DNA of 36,999 nucleotides, taken from assembly GCA_964489425.1 (NCBI GenBank), contig CAZAYP010000057.1:1-36999 (forward strand), in the 5' to 3' direction. The translations under genes were made by a program, and so were the position numbers. The DNA is from CAZAYP01 sp964489425 [NCBI: uncultured Verrucomicrobiota bacterium]. GTDB lineage: Bacteria > Verrucomicrobiota > Kiritimatiellia > RZYC01. The notes beneath the pieces were generated by a model. The model did no database searches. It saw nothing but the letters and a program-made list of their open reading frames with translations, and was not told the DNA's origin. Shown here in pieces: positions 22,104 through 29,976 of this stretch; position 1 is the stretch's first letter; each line of letters opens with the position of its first letter.

Positions 22104-23414
22104 ATGGATATCCGATATTGGGAAAAAGAGCTCGAAACGATGGATCGCGCCACCCTGCGTCAGCGCCAGCTGGAACAGTTGCGCGTCACCGTGGACTGGG
22201 CCTTGAAAACGCCGTTTTACCAGCGCCGCCTGAAAAAGTGCGGGATCAAATCCGGCCAGGATATCCGCGCGCTGGAAGATTTGCAGCGGATTCCGTTCAC
22301 CACCAAGGACGACTTGCGCGAGGCCTACCCGGACCAGCTCCTGGCCGTGCCCCGCGACCAGGTCGTGCGCCTGCACACCTCCAGCGGCACCACCGGCACG
22401 CCGACTGTCATCTACCACACGCGCGCTGACCTGGCCGCCTGGACCAACCTGGCTGCCCGCGGCATCGTGGCGACCGGCGCCGGGCCGGGGGACGTGTTCC
22501 AGAACATGATGAGCTATGGCCTGTTTACGGGCGGCCTGGGCCTGCATTACGGCGCGGAACGCATCGGCTTGCTGATCATCCCCGCCGGCTCCGGCAACAC
22601 CGCGCGCCAGCTGCGCCTGATGCGCGACTTCAAAACGACCGTGGTGCATGCCACGCCCAGCTACATGCTGCACGTGTTTTCGCGCGTCGAGCCCGAGGGT
22701 TATGCGCGCGCCGACCTGGCGCTGAAGAAGGCGTTCCTGGGCGCCGAGGCGTATTCTGAAAACACGCGCCGCAAGATCGAGGAATGCCTGCGCATTGACG
22801 CCTACAACTCCTATGGGTTGAGTGAAATGAACGGCCCGGGCGTGGCTTTCGAGTGCGTTTTCAAAAAGGACATGCACATCTGGGAAGACAACTACTTCGT
22901 CGAAATGTTCCGGCCGCGCAGCGACCAGCCGCTGGCCGCGGGCGCCGAAGGGGAGATGGTGCTCACCACGCTCCAGCGCCAGGCCACGCCGCTGCTGCGC
23001 TACCGCACCGGCGACCTGACCACGCTCAACGAGGAGCCCTGCCCCTGCGGCCGTACCCACCGACGCATTGCCCGCATCACCGGCCGTACCGACGACATGC
23101 TCATCATCAACGGCGTCAACTGCTACCCCTCGCAGATCGAGGCGGTCCTCATGAAAGTTCCCGAAGTGGGCACCAACTACCAGATCGTGGTGGATAAGGA
23201 TGGCGCCCTCGACCGGGTGACCATCAAGACGGAAATCTACACCAAGATGTTCACCGGCGACATCGCCGCGCTGGACCAGTTGAAGCACCGGATCCGGGAC
23301 CAGGTGAAGTCCTCGGTGCTGATCAAGCCGGTGGTGGAGCTGCACGAGCCCGGCAGCCTCCCGGTGTCCGAAGGCAAGGCAAAACGCGTGTACGACGAAC
23401 GGCCCAAGGTTTAA
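22104..23414 (+). CDS. paaK: Phenylacetate-CoA ligase family protein
   Basis: This 436-residue AMP-forming acyl-CoA ligase has the ANL-superfamily P-loop VVRLHTSSGTTGTPTVIY at about residues 86-103. NSYGLSEMNGPG (motif A5 region) and TPLLRYRTGDLT (A7/A8 hinge) follow, with RITGRTDDMLIINGVNCYPSQ leading into the C-terminal lid. GGGAGAG precedes the ATG. Members activate aryl or indolyl acids to CoA thioesters. The pair of a PaaK-like ligase and an ACT-domain protein, as seen here with the next gene, is common in bacteria and archaea and is often linked to aromatic amino acid breakdown products. No phenylacetate ring-oxidation genes are present, so an aryl- or indoleacetate substrate from fermentation is possible. 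Confidence 0.9.
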   Translation: MDIRYWEKELETMDRATLRQRQLEQLRVTVDWALKTPFYQRRLKKCGIKSGQDIRALEDLQRIPFTTKDDLREAYPDQLLAVPRDQVVRLHTSSGTTGTPTVIYHTRADLAAWTNLAARGIVATGAGPGDVFQNMMSYGLFTGGLGLHYGAERIGLLIIPAGSGNTARQLRLMRDFKTTVVHATPSYMLHVFSRVEPEGYARADLALKKAFLGAEAYSENTRRKIEECLRIDAYNSYGLSEMNGPGVAFECVFKKDMHIWEDNYFVEMFRPRSDQPLAAGAEGEMVLTTLQRQATPLLRYRTGDLTTLNEEPCPCGRTHRRIARITGRTDDMLIINGVNCYPSQIEAVLMKVPEVGTNYQIVVDKDGALDRVTIKTEIYTKMFTGDIAALDQLKHRIRDQVKSSVLIKPVVELHEPGSLPVSEGKAKRVYDERPKV

Positions 23415-23438
23415 TTCCCGGGCTACAGGAGCAGCATC

Positions 23439-23867
23439 ATGGCCAAGCAAATCAACGTCTTCCTCGAAAACAAGCCCGGCCGCCTTAAAAAGATCACCGG
23501 GATCCTGTTCCACGAGAATATCAACATCCGCGCGTTCGAGATCCAGGACCGCGGCGATTTCGGCATGCTCAAGATGCTGGTCAACGACCCGGTGCGCGCG
23601 CACCAGGCCTTGTCCAACGCCGGCCTGGCCGCGGCCACGAAAGATATCCTGGCCATCGAGATGCGCGATGCGCCGGGCGGCTTGCACCAGTTGGCCGGCG
23701 TTCTGGAGGAGGACGGGATCAACGTGCTGGATGGATATGCGTTCCTCCTCCAGAGCCACCAGTCCGCGGTCTGGTGCGTGGAGGTGACGGACCCGGAGAA
23801 GGCGCGCCGCCTCCTGGAGCAAAAGGGCTACCGCCTGCTGAGCGATACGGAACTGTACGAAATCTGA
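23439..23867 (+). CDS. Double ACT-domain protein
   Basis: The protein has 142 residues and ACAGGAG precedes its ATG. Two ACT domains are clear: INVFLENKPGRLKKITGILF (about residues 5-24), then AIEMRDAPGGLHQLAGVLEE (about 72-91), each with the Gly-containing turn that binds amino acids. It lies 24 bp downstream of the PaaK-like ligase, a common pairing, and so probably senses an amino acid, perhaps aromatic, and modulates the ligase. It has no catalytic domain. Confidence 0.88.
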   Translation: MAKQINVFLENKPGRLKKITGILFHENINIRAFEIQDRGDFGMLKMLVNDPVRAHQALSNAGLAAATKDILAIEMRDAPGGLHQLAGVLEEDGINVLDGYAFLLQSHQSAVWCVEVTDPEKARRLLEQKGYRLLSDTELYEI

Positions 23868-23951
23868 TACCATTCCCGTGTGAAATTGGGTATATAATCC
23901 ACAACGGACTTGGCGCCAGGCATCTGGTTATGGAATGGAGAACAAGCATAC

Positions 23952-24003
23952 GAGCTCCCCTCCTTTGCAAGGAGGGGTGGCCGCAGGCCGGGGTGGTTGT
24001 GGA
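23952..24003 (-). repeat. Dispersed two-hairpin repeat, copy 2 (inverted)
   Basis: Read on the minus strand it has the GGCC-TGC-GGCC hairpin and then the CCCCTCCTT / AAGGAGGGG hairpin with loop GCA, ending AGCTC. It matches copy 1 at 8813-8858 almost base for base and faces copy 3 at 24041-24092 across 37 bp. Gap 23868-24156 contains only these repeats and possible terminator structures, no gene. Confidence 0.75.
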
Positions 24004-24040
24004 TGGTCCGCGCCCCGAGTCCGCGGTGGTAGGTATCCGC

Positions 24041-24092
24041 ATCAACCGCCCCACCCTTCGGGTCCCCCCCGCCTTGTAAAGGCGGGGAGCCC
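24041..24092 (+). repeat. Dispersed two-hairpin repeat, copy 3 (covariant)
   Basis: This copy has the same layout as copy 1 (ATCAACC at the start, GGGGAGCC at the end), but its stems carry paired changes: ACCC-TTC-GGGT in place of GGCC-TTC-GGCC, and CCCCGCCTT/AAGGCGGGG in place of CCCCTCCTT/AAGGAGGGG. The compensatory changes indicate that the folded structure is what is conserved. Its 3' side may help terminate the lipoprotein gene that converges from the right. Confidence 0.75.
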
Positions 24093-24156
24093 AGATACGT
24101 ACCGATCCTCATGTAAAAGTGGTATGAGATCTCAACCCTGGGGCCTGAGATTCCGC

Positions 24157-25089
24157 TCAGGGGGTGACGGCTTGGGCGTCCACCTGCTTCTTGATCTCTT
24201 CGAACAGCGCTGCGGCCTGGCCTTTCAAGTCCGCGGCCTTGGCTTGGTCCGCCGATTTCAAGGCTTGGTCAATATTTTCCAACGCGGCCGTGAGGCGGCC
24301 CTGACCATAGTCGCTGCCGGCAGCGCGCAAGAAGAACATGGCGGCTTCCTGGAATTGATCTGCCTCGCCGGCGGCTGTACCCGCCAGTGCCAGCATGGAG
24401 CTCATCTCGGCGTACTGGCCGGCCTCCTGGAAAAGACGTGCGGCCTCAGCAAAGTTGGCCGCGGCCGTGGCGGGTTGGTTGTTCAGCGAGTCCAGGCGGG
24501 CGTTGGCAGCGGTAATCTGCGCGGCTACGGCGGGCACGGGGTTCTTGCCCAGCGCAGCTTGGGCGTGCGCGACCTCCGCGGCGGCGGCCGCGGGATCGTT
24601 TTGGTCCATGGCAAGTTCGGCGCGGAGCACATGCAGTTGGGCGCGGGTCGCTGGGGCGTCCCGATCTCCCAGGCCGGCCAGGGCCTGGGTGCTGAGATCC
24701 ATGGCTGCGGCGGGCTGGCCCAGTTGGCGCGCCACGCGGGAGTCGAGCAAGCCCAGTTCGGGCGGTATGGTTTGCGCCATGCGGGCATAGGCGGCGCGGG
24801 CCTGTTGGAGCCGATCGCGCGCGGCCTGCGGTTCACCGAGCGCCAGGCGGCACGCCGCCTCGTTGTAAGCGGTTTGTGCAATCCCGGCGGCATCGTCCAT
24901 GGCCATGGCCCGCGCCCGGGCCGTGGCGTACAAATCCGCGGCCGCGGCCAACTCGCCCTGGGCAAAGGTCTTGTAAGCCAGCGCCTGCACGCGGGCCAGG
25001 TCGGCGTCCACGGCCGGCCCCGCGGGGGGCGATGCGCACCCGGCCGCGACGAGCAAGCCCAACAGGGCCGGCAGGATGCGGGTGTTCAT
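24157..25089 (-). CDS. Lipoprotein with TPR-like helical repeats
   Basis: This 310-residue protein has a type II signal peptide with lipobox LLVAAGC (Cys at residue 18), followed by ASPP, so it should be a lipid-anchored envelope protein. The rest is Ala-rich helical hairpins resembling tetratricopeptide repeats (for example AAADLYATARARAMAMDDAAG, FAEAARLFQEAGQYAEM and FQEAAMFFLRAAGSDYGQG). Its ATG overlaps the MCE gene stop (ATGA), so it belongs to the lipid-transport operon. The usual auxiliary lipoprotein of such operons has a different fold, so its role may be protein contact or complex assembly. Confidence 0.8.
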   Translation of the reverse strand: MNTRILPALLGLLVAAGCASPPAGPAVDADLARVQALAYKTFAQGELAAAADLYATARARAMAMDDAAGIAQTAYNEAACRLALGEPQAARDRLQQARAAYARMAQTIPPELGLLDSRVARQLGQPAAAMDLSTQALAGLGDRDAPATRAQLHVLRAELAMDQNDPAAAAAEVAHAQAALGKNPVPAVAAQITAANARLDSLNNQPATAAANFAEAARLFQEAGQYAEMSSMLALAGTAAGEADQFQEAAMFFLRAAGSDYGQGRLTAALENIDQALKSADQAKAADLKGQAAALFEEIKKQVDAQAVTP

Positions 25090-26051
25090 GGGGCCCGTTT
25101 TTTCCTGGCCGGGGGTTGGCTGGGCGGCGGGCCGGACCCGTCCGGGGCGGACACCTGGGCCGGGTCAATCATCGGGCTCACCGGCGTTTGCTCAACGTAA
25201 CTACGCAGCAGCCAGTGACGCTGGATGCCCTCCACGAGCTTCTGCGCCTCCCAGATGGCGTCCTGGGTCTGCAGGGTCATCTGGGGCAGGGCGCCGGTTA
25301 CCTTCTTGACGTCGCCCATGATGAGCTGGACATCGCCCATCATGCGCTGGAGTTCGGCCATCAGCAGGTTCACCTGGCCCACGATGTTGGTCACTTGCGC
25401 CGCGGTCCCGGGATCGCTTAGGATTTTACCGGCCGCGCCATCGCCCTGTTGCAGGCCCGCGATCAGGCTGTCGACCCGCCGCAGGATCGACTGCACCGGG
25501 CCGTTGGTGCTGCGCAGGTCGTCGGCCACCCCCGTGTACGCCACGATCGCCTTCTTGGCGGCATCCAGCAAGGGCACGATCTCTTCGCGGACCTGCACCA
25601 CGATCACCTGGAGTGTCTCGACCAGCTCCGTGTCCTTGCGGCAAGGCAGGTACAAGGGGTCGCCGGTGAGCGGTGCGCCGTTGCCCTTGGTAATATCCAG
25701 ATACGCATCGCCGGCAATCCCGAACTTGAGCTTGATGACCGCCTGGGAATCCGACCGGACGAACCGCATGAATTCGCCCTTGATCTTGAGCACGCCTTCC
25801 ATGCGGCCATCACTGGCCACATCCACCTCGGTGACCGTGCCCACGGTCGTGCCCAGGATGACCACCTCGGCGCCGTTCTTGATGCCGCCCGATCCGGCGG
25901 CCGGGAACTGGACATGCAGGATTTGCTTGGGCGCAAACCAGCCCTGGGCCTTGCCGGCCAGCACGATGCCCGCCACCAGCAGCGCGAGCATCACCAGGAC
26001 GAACGTGCCGACGATCTCGTTGACGTATCTGAACTTAAACGGCTTTTCCAT
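25086..26051 (-). CDS. MCE (MlaD-like) lipid-binding protein
   Basis: The protein has 321 residues. Residues about 12-32 are an N-terminal membrane anchor (VGTFVLVMLALLVAGIVLAG). Residues about 39-118 are one MCE domain: LHVQFPAAGSGGIKNGAEVV, then GTTVGTVTEVDV. A long helical region (about 145-290) follows, and the end is Pro-rich. In other bacteria MCE proteins form hexameric rings that carry phospholipids between membranes with an MlaE permease and MlaF ATPase. Here the ATPase-like partner, 3 bp upstream, has lost its catalytic motifs, and no permease is in the window. Confidence 0.88.
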   Translation of the reverse strand: MEKPFKFRYVNEIVGTFVLVMLALLVAGIVLAGKAQGWFAPKQILHVQFPAAGSGGIKNGAEVVILGTTVGTVTEVDVASDGRMEGVLKIKGEFMRFVRSDSQAVIKLKFGIAGDAYLDITKGNGAPLTGDPLYLPCRKDTELVETLQVIVVQVREEIVPLLDAAKKAIVAYTGVADDLRSTNGPVQSILRRVDSLIAGLQQGDGAAGKILSDPGTAAQVTNIVGQVNLLMAELQRMMGDVQLIMGDVKKVTGALPQMTLQTQDAIWEAQKLVEGIQRHWLLRSYVEQTPVSPMIDPAQVSAPDGSGPPPSQPPARKKRAP

Positions 26052-26054
26052 GGG

Positions 26055-26768
26055 TCAAGGCGCTTCTTGTACCAAAACGCCGCCGGCCAGGCGATATTTT
26101 TTCGCGTCCGGACAGGCCTTGGAAATGACATCGGGCATATCGTCGCTGACCCACAGCGCGGCCGTTCCCTGGGCGCAGGCACTGGCCAGCGCGGCGCAGC
26201 CACGCTGCAAATCGTCCGCGTTCATCAGACGTTCCGGGCGGTCGAGCAGGCACAGCCGTGGCGGCCCCATCAGGGCGCGCACCCACTGGGCCTGCTGCAG
26301 CAGTCGCGGGCTCACCCAGGCCGGCCGCTGCCGGGGCAGGGCCGGCAGCCCGAGGGCGGCGGCCAGCTTTTGGGCCTGGTCTTCCACGGCCGCCCGCGGT
26401 TGGCGGGTATGGTGCAGCAGGCGCAGGAAAATGTTCTCGTCCACGTCAAGATTGCTCACCCAGGCGTGGTCGCCGAACATGCGGCCGGTCTCGCCGCGCA
26501 AGCGGGCGCTGCGGTCCGGCGGCATGTCGCGCCAGGATTGCCCATCCACGGCCACCGCGCCGGCGTCCGGATCCTGCAGGCCGTTGGCCAGGTCCAGCAG
26601 GCGGTCGGCTGCCTCGGGCGTGGCGTGGACCAGCATGATGGCCCCGGCCGCCAGGTCAAAGCTGACCTGGTCCAGGCTGTCGTCCAGCCCGGGGTTGGCC
26701 GCTACGGTTACGCCGCGGAACTGGAGCCGCGGGGCCGGGGTGTCAGGGGGGGGGAAGGGTGGGGGCAT
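26055..26768 (-). CDS. Degenerate ABC ATPase-like protein (MlaF-like)
   Basis: The protein has 237 residues and is recognisable as an ABC nucleotide-binding domain by order and context (LQFRGVTVAAN; DRLLDLANGLQDPDAGAVAV; LLQQAQWVRALMGPPRLCLL). Every catalytic motif is changed. Walker A has no GK[S/T] (VHATPEAADR near 47-56). The Q-loop Gln is Gly (RMFGDHA). The signature LSGG is VSPR (152-155). The Glu after Walker B is Arg (LCLLDRP, 172-178). The switch His is Asp (VSDD). It should bind ATP poorly or not at all. The frame is intact and GC-rich, so it is probably functional as a structural subunit rather than a pseudogene. The start is chosen where homology begins and lacks a clear ribosome-binding site. 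It overlaps the channel gene by 26 bp. Confidence 0.75.
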   Translation of the reverse strand: MPPPFPPPDTPAPRLQFRGVTVAANPGLDDSLDQVSFDLAAGAIMLVHATPEAADRLLDLANGLQDPDAGAVAVDGQSWRDMPPDRSARLRGETGRMFGDHAWVSNLDVDENIFLRLLHHTRQPRAAVEDQAQKLAAALGLPALPRQRPAWVSPRLLQQAQWVRALMGPPRLCLLDRPERLMNADDLQRGCAALASACAQGTAALWVSDDMPDVISKACPDAKKYRLAGGVLVQEAP

Positions 26769-27546
26769 GGGTGGCGGTTGGGGCTTCGAGCTTGCGTTCG
26801 AGCTTTGCGATCCGGGCGGTGATGGCCCGCAGTTCGTTGAGGAGGTCCTGGTTGATTTCATCGCTGGTTTTCCCGCTGGGCAGGAAGAACCGCGTGGCCA
26901 CGTACGCGGTGAAGGTGCCGAAGAGGCCCACGCCGGCAATCATCAGGCACACGGCAATCGCCCGGCCGGCGTCCGTGACCGGGTACACGTCGCCGTAGCC
27001 CACGGTGGTGACCGTGACCATGGCCCACCACAGGGCGTCCTCGGCCGTCTTGATGTTCGAGTTGGGCGCGGTTTCCACGTTGAGCATGGCGATCGATGAC
27101 ACGAACACCAGCACGAACGAGATCGCGGCCACGGCCGTGAACGTGCTCTGCGCGCGGTTGTGGAAAAAGTAGGTAATCAGGATTTTCGCCGAGCGGGCGG
27201 CGCGCAGCAGGCGCAGGATGCGGAAGAGCTGGCCAATGCGCGCGAACCGCATGAACGGAAGGTATGGGATGCTGGAGATCAGGTCGAGCCAGCCCCAGCG
27301 CAGGTAACGCCACTTGTTCGGGGCCGTGTAGAGTTGGTAAAAGAAATCCGCCAGGAAAATGGCGCACACGATGTTGTCCGAAATTGCAAACAGGCGGGCC
27401 TCGTGAGGCGTCGGCGTAATGATGGTCTGAAGGAACAGGATGACGAGCACGTACGCGCACAGCACCAGCATGGCCAGCTGCCAGGCCATGGTCGGCCGCG
27501 TGATGCCGCCGTGCGCCGCCGCTTTGCTGTCATGCTCCGCTGTCAC
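26743..27546 (-). CDS. Voltage-gated-type potassium channel
   Basis: This 267-residue ion-transport protein has helices S1-S3 at about residues 22-42, 52-72 and 80-98. S4 spans about 100-118 and carries regularly spaced arginines (RFARIGQLFRILRLLRAARS). S5 lies at about 133-155. The pore helix and selectivity filter TVTTVGYGD are at about 178-186, and S6 at about 194-220. The C-terminus ends in a short coiled coil (INQDLLNELRAITARIAKLE). TVGYGD is the K+ signature, so it should conduct K+ across the inner membrane. The start is GTG with a weak context. The frame overlaps the following ABC-like gene by 26 bp, which suggests co-transcription with the MCE operon, though a functional link is not obvious. 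Confidence 0.9.
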   Translation of the reverse strand: MTAEHDSKAAAHGGITRPTMAWQLAMLVLCAYVLVILFLQTIITPTPHEARLFAISDNIVCAIFLADFFYQLYTAPNKWRYLRWGWLDLISSIPYLPFMRFARIGQLFRILRLLRAARSAKILITYFFHNRAQSTFTAVAAISFVLVFVSSIAMLNVETAPNSNIKTAEDALWWAMVTVTTVGYGDVYPVTDAGRAIAVCLMIAGVGLFGTFTAYVATRFFLPSGKTSDEINQDLLNELRAITARIAKLERKLEAPTATHAPTLPPP

Positions 27547-27667
27547 GCCGCCAGACTAATACAGGCCGGCCATGGGGACAATGGAAAAGCAGGCATCACG
27601 GCGCCGGCAGGCTGTGTCGGCCTTGCGGAGACCGGGCCGAACGCGCGGTGGCTGTCCACGGGGATGG

Positions 27668-29782
27668 TTACTCCATGGACCCGTGGCGGTTCGCTCCCGC
27701 AGCCGGTCCCAGGGCACGATCGAGGGCCGCATGCAACTTCTGCATTTCATACGGCTTGCCCAGGAACGCCTGGGGCCATTCCGGATGGTCGCCGGTCATG
27801 ACCTGGGCCTCGTCATAGCCGCTGGACAGGATCACCGGCAGGCCGGGCGCCAGGGCGCGGAGGGCTGCCATGGTTTCCCACCCGTTCATGCGCGAGCTGG
27901 TCAAATCGCACAGCACGCAGCGGATCTCTGCCTGGTGACTGCGGAACACCTCCACCGCCTCGACCCCGTCCCGCGCAACGCGGACGGCAAACCCCAGGCG
28001 GGTGAGCATGGTTGCAGCGGTGCTGCGCACCGTGTCTTCGTCATCGACCAGCAACACCGTGGCGCCGGCCGGCAACGCCGGGGCTTGGGCGCCCTGGTCT
28101 GGCCGGCTCGGGGGCAACTCGTTGGCCGTGATCGGGAAAAAGACCTGGAACACGCTGCCCTGGCCCGGCGTGCTGGCTACCGCAATGCCCCCGCGATGCG
28201 CCTTGGCGATCCCGAGGACCACCGCCAGGCCCAAGCCGCGGCCGATAAACTTGCTCGAGAAAAAAGGCTCGCAAATATTTTCCATATCCTGGGGCGAAAT
28301 CCCAGCCGCCGTATCCGTCACTTCCAGGCATGCGTGGGCTTGGTCCCACGGCTGCCAATCCGGGGGAAACCGGTGCGTGGTGGGGATGTCCCCCGGGGCC
28401 GTGGTTTTGACGGCCAGGCGAATCACGCCGCGCTCCGCACCCAGGGCTTCCCAGGCATTCGTCACCAGGTTGATGAGGGTTTGCTGCAGTTGGCTGGGAT
28501 TCGCCTGGATCACCGGGCCCGGAACCGGCAAGTCGGTTTCCAGGGTCGCGTGGTCGGGCAGGGTGGCTTGGATCAAGGGCAGGTTCCGGCGACACAGCCG
28601 GGCCAGGTCCAACGTTTCCTGCTGGCCCGGGGTCTGGCCGAGATAGGTCAACATCAAGCCGCACAATTTCGCTGCCTTGCGGGCTGCCTGCATGGCTTCG
28701 GCCAGGTTGTCATACAGGCCCGGACCAACGGGCAGGTCCGCCATGGTCAGTTCCAAGTTGCCCATCACGCCCTGGAGCTGGTTATTGAAGTGGTGGGCGA
28801 CAGCCCGGGCCATGCGGGCCAGGCTTTCGTTTTTCTGGAGGCGCTGATTTTGGGCCTTGAGGTCCGCTTTCTCCCGCTCCAGTCGCCGGGTCTCGGTGAT
28901 GTCCCGGGCAAAGGCGCGGATGACGGGCACCGCGACTCCTTCCGTGCGCAGGGTGTTGTCATATTCCCACAAGCGGTGCTCGCCGGTACGAGTCTGCACG
29001 TGGATCAATCCGCGCGCGGACCCGCGCCGCAGGATCACGGCCAGGTACTGGTCGAATTTTGTCCGGGATTCCGGGACGATGATCTCGCGGAGGTTTCGGC
29101 CTTCCAGCTCGTTTGGCCCATACCCCAGCAGCGCCTGTGCGCTGCGGCTGGCCGAGAGAATCCGGCCTTGCGGGTCATGGGTGCACACCAAGTCGTGCAT
29201 GTTCTCCACAAGGTCGCGGTACTGTTCCGCAACTTCCCGCAGCTGCGCTTCCGCCTGTTTGCGCGCGCTGATATCGCACAGCACGGCGCGGCAGTGGGGG
29301 GCGCCGGCCTTGTCCCGGGCCATGGCAGCGTCCACCTGCGCCCAGAAGGGATCCGCCCCGGCGCGCAGCATGCGCAATTCATACTCCTGGGGTGCGCCGG
29401 ACGCCCAGAGCTGATCCCGGCGCCGGTCGTAGAGATCCTGGTCTGCCTTGAGGATGAATCGGGTCAACGACTGCTTGAGCAGTTCCTCCCGGGACAGGCC
29501 CAACAGGGTCGCGGCGGCCAGGTTGGTCTCTTGGATCAACCCGTTTTCTCCGATGACGACGTAGCCCACGGGCGCCTGTTCGTAGAGGTCGAAATACCAG
29601 GCTTGGGAGGACTCCAACTCCAATCGAACCCGCCGCAGTTCTTGGTTTTGGAGTTCCAATTCAGCCTGGCGTGCCTGCAGATCGCGCAGCAGGCGTTGCG
29701 TTTCGTCAGGGGCAACTACGGCGCGGGCGGGGGCTTCGTCGGCCACTCCCTTGACCTCGGCGCATGTGCTCGGTTTTTTCAT
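27668..29782 (-). CDS. Hybrid PAS histidine kinase with receiver domain
   Basis: The protein has about 704 residues. It starts with a coiled coil (LLRDLQARQAELELQNQELR), followed by two PAS domains (about residues 60-175 and 180-305, the second with DLVCTHDPQGRILSASRSAQ). A second coiled coil, then HisKA with the box LARMARAVAHHFNNQLQGVM and a HATPase (LINLVTNAWEALG; EPFFSSKFIGRGLGLAVVLG) follow. The C-terminus is a receiver (VLLVDDEDTVR, phospho-acceptor in CVLCDLTSSRMNG, LGKPYEMQ). It has no membrane helices. An internal phosphorelay is expected, with the output partner elsewhere. ATG 29782 is used; a start 10 codons earlier is possible. The 121 bp to the channel gene hold nothing recognisable. 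Confidence 0.88.
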   Translation of the reverse strand: MKKPSTCAEVKGVADEAPARAVVAPDETQRLLRDLQARQAELELQNQELRRVRLELESSQAWYFDLYEQAPVGYVVIGENGLIQETNLAAATLLGLSREELLKQSLTRFILKADQDLYDRRRDQLWASGAPQEYELRMLRAGADPFWAQVDAAMARDKAGAPHCRAVLCDISARKQAEAQLREVAEQYRDLVENMHDLVCTHDPQGRILSASRSAQALLGYGPNELEGRNLREIIVPESRTKFDQYLAVILRRGSARGLIHVQTRTGEHRLWEYDNTLRTEGVAVPVIRAFARDITETRRLEREKADLKAQNQRLQKNESLARMARAVAHHFNNQLQGVMGNLELTMADLPVGPGLYDNLAEAMQAARKAAKLCGLMLTYLGQTPGQQETLDLARLCRRNLPLIQATLPDHATLETDLPVPGPVIQANPSQLQQTLINLVTNAWEALGAERGVIRLAVKTTAPGDIPTTHRFPPDWQPWDQAHACLEVTDTAAGISPQDMENICEPFFSSKFIGRGLGLAVVLGIAKAHRGGIAVASTPGQGSVFQVFFPITANELPPSRPDQGAQAPALPAGATVLLVDDEDTVRSTAATMLTRLGFAVRVARDGVEAVEVFRSHQAEIRCVLCDLTSSRMNGWETMAALRALAPGLPVILSSGYDEAQVMTGDHPEWPQAFLGKPYEMQKLHAALDRALGPAAGANRHGSME

Positions 29783-29923
29783 CTTGCAGGACGCAACCAA
29801 ACCACGACCCAATCTGCCACCGACAACTGTCTAATGGCATGCCCACAACCCGGTGAAAAAGTACCCCCGTTTCTTTGCCCGCACAACAAAATATGGCGCC
29901 TGATTCGATATTTCGGGAATAGG

Positions 29924-29952
29924 TTAGACAAGCAGGGCGTGTTGACTATTCT
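29924..29952 (+). promoter_or_regulatory. Probable promoter of the first giant surface gene
   Basis: TTAGAC (29924-29929), an exact 17-bp spacer and TATTCT (29947-29952) lie 25 bp before the ATG at 29977, with the ribosome-binding GAGG between. The short leader means the palindrome array downstream lies in the transcript and within the coding region. The rest of the divergent gap 29783-29976 shows no gene. Confidence 0.45.
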
Positions 29953-29976
29953 TCTTCTATTTTGACGAGGTGATGC

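Noticed and set aside
22080-23873. A 1.8-kb minus-strand open frame opposite the PaaK-like ligase and ACT genes
   Set aside because: It is a mirror of two well-recognised genes and spans their intergenic gap. No motif is seen in it.
26055-26768. The ABC-like gene as a pseudogene
   Set aside because: There is no frameshift or internal stop, codon use is like its neighbours, and spacing to the MCE gene is 3 bp. It is better seen as a functional non-catalytic subunit.
27572-29965. A 2.4-kb plus-strand open frame opposite the hybrid kinase
   Set aside because: The kinase and receiver motifs on the minus strand are clear, and the plus-strand product is Gly/Arg/Gln-rich without motifs.
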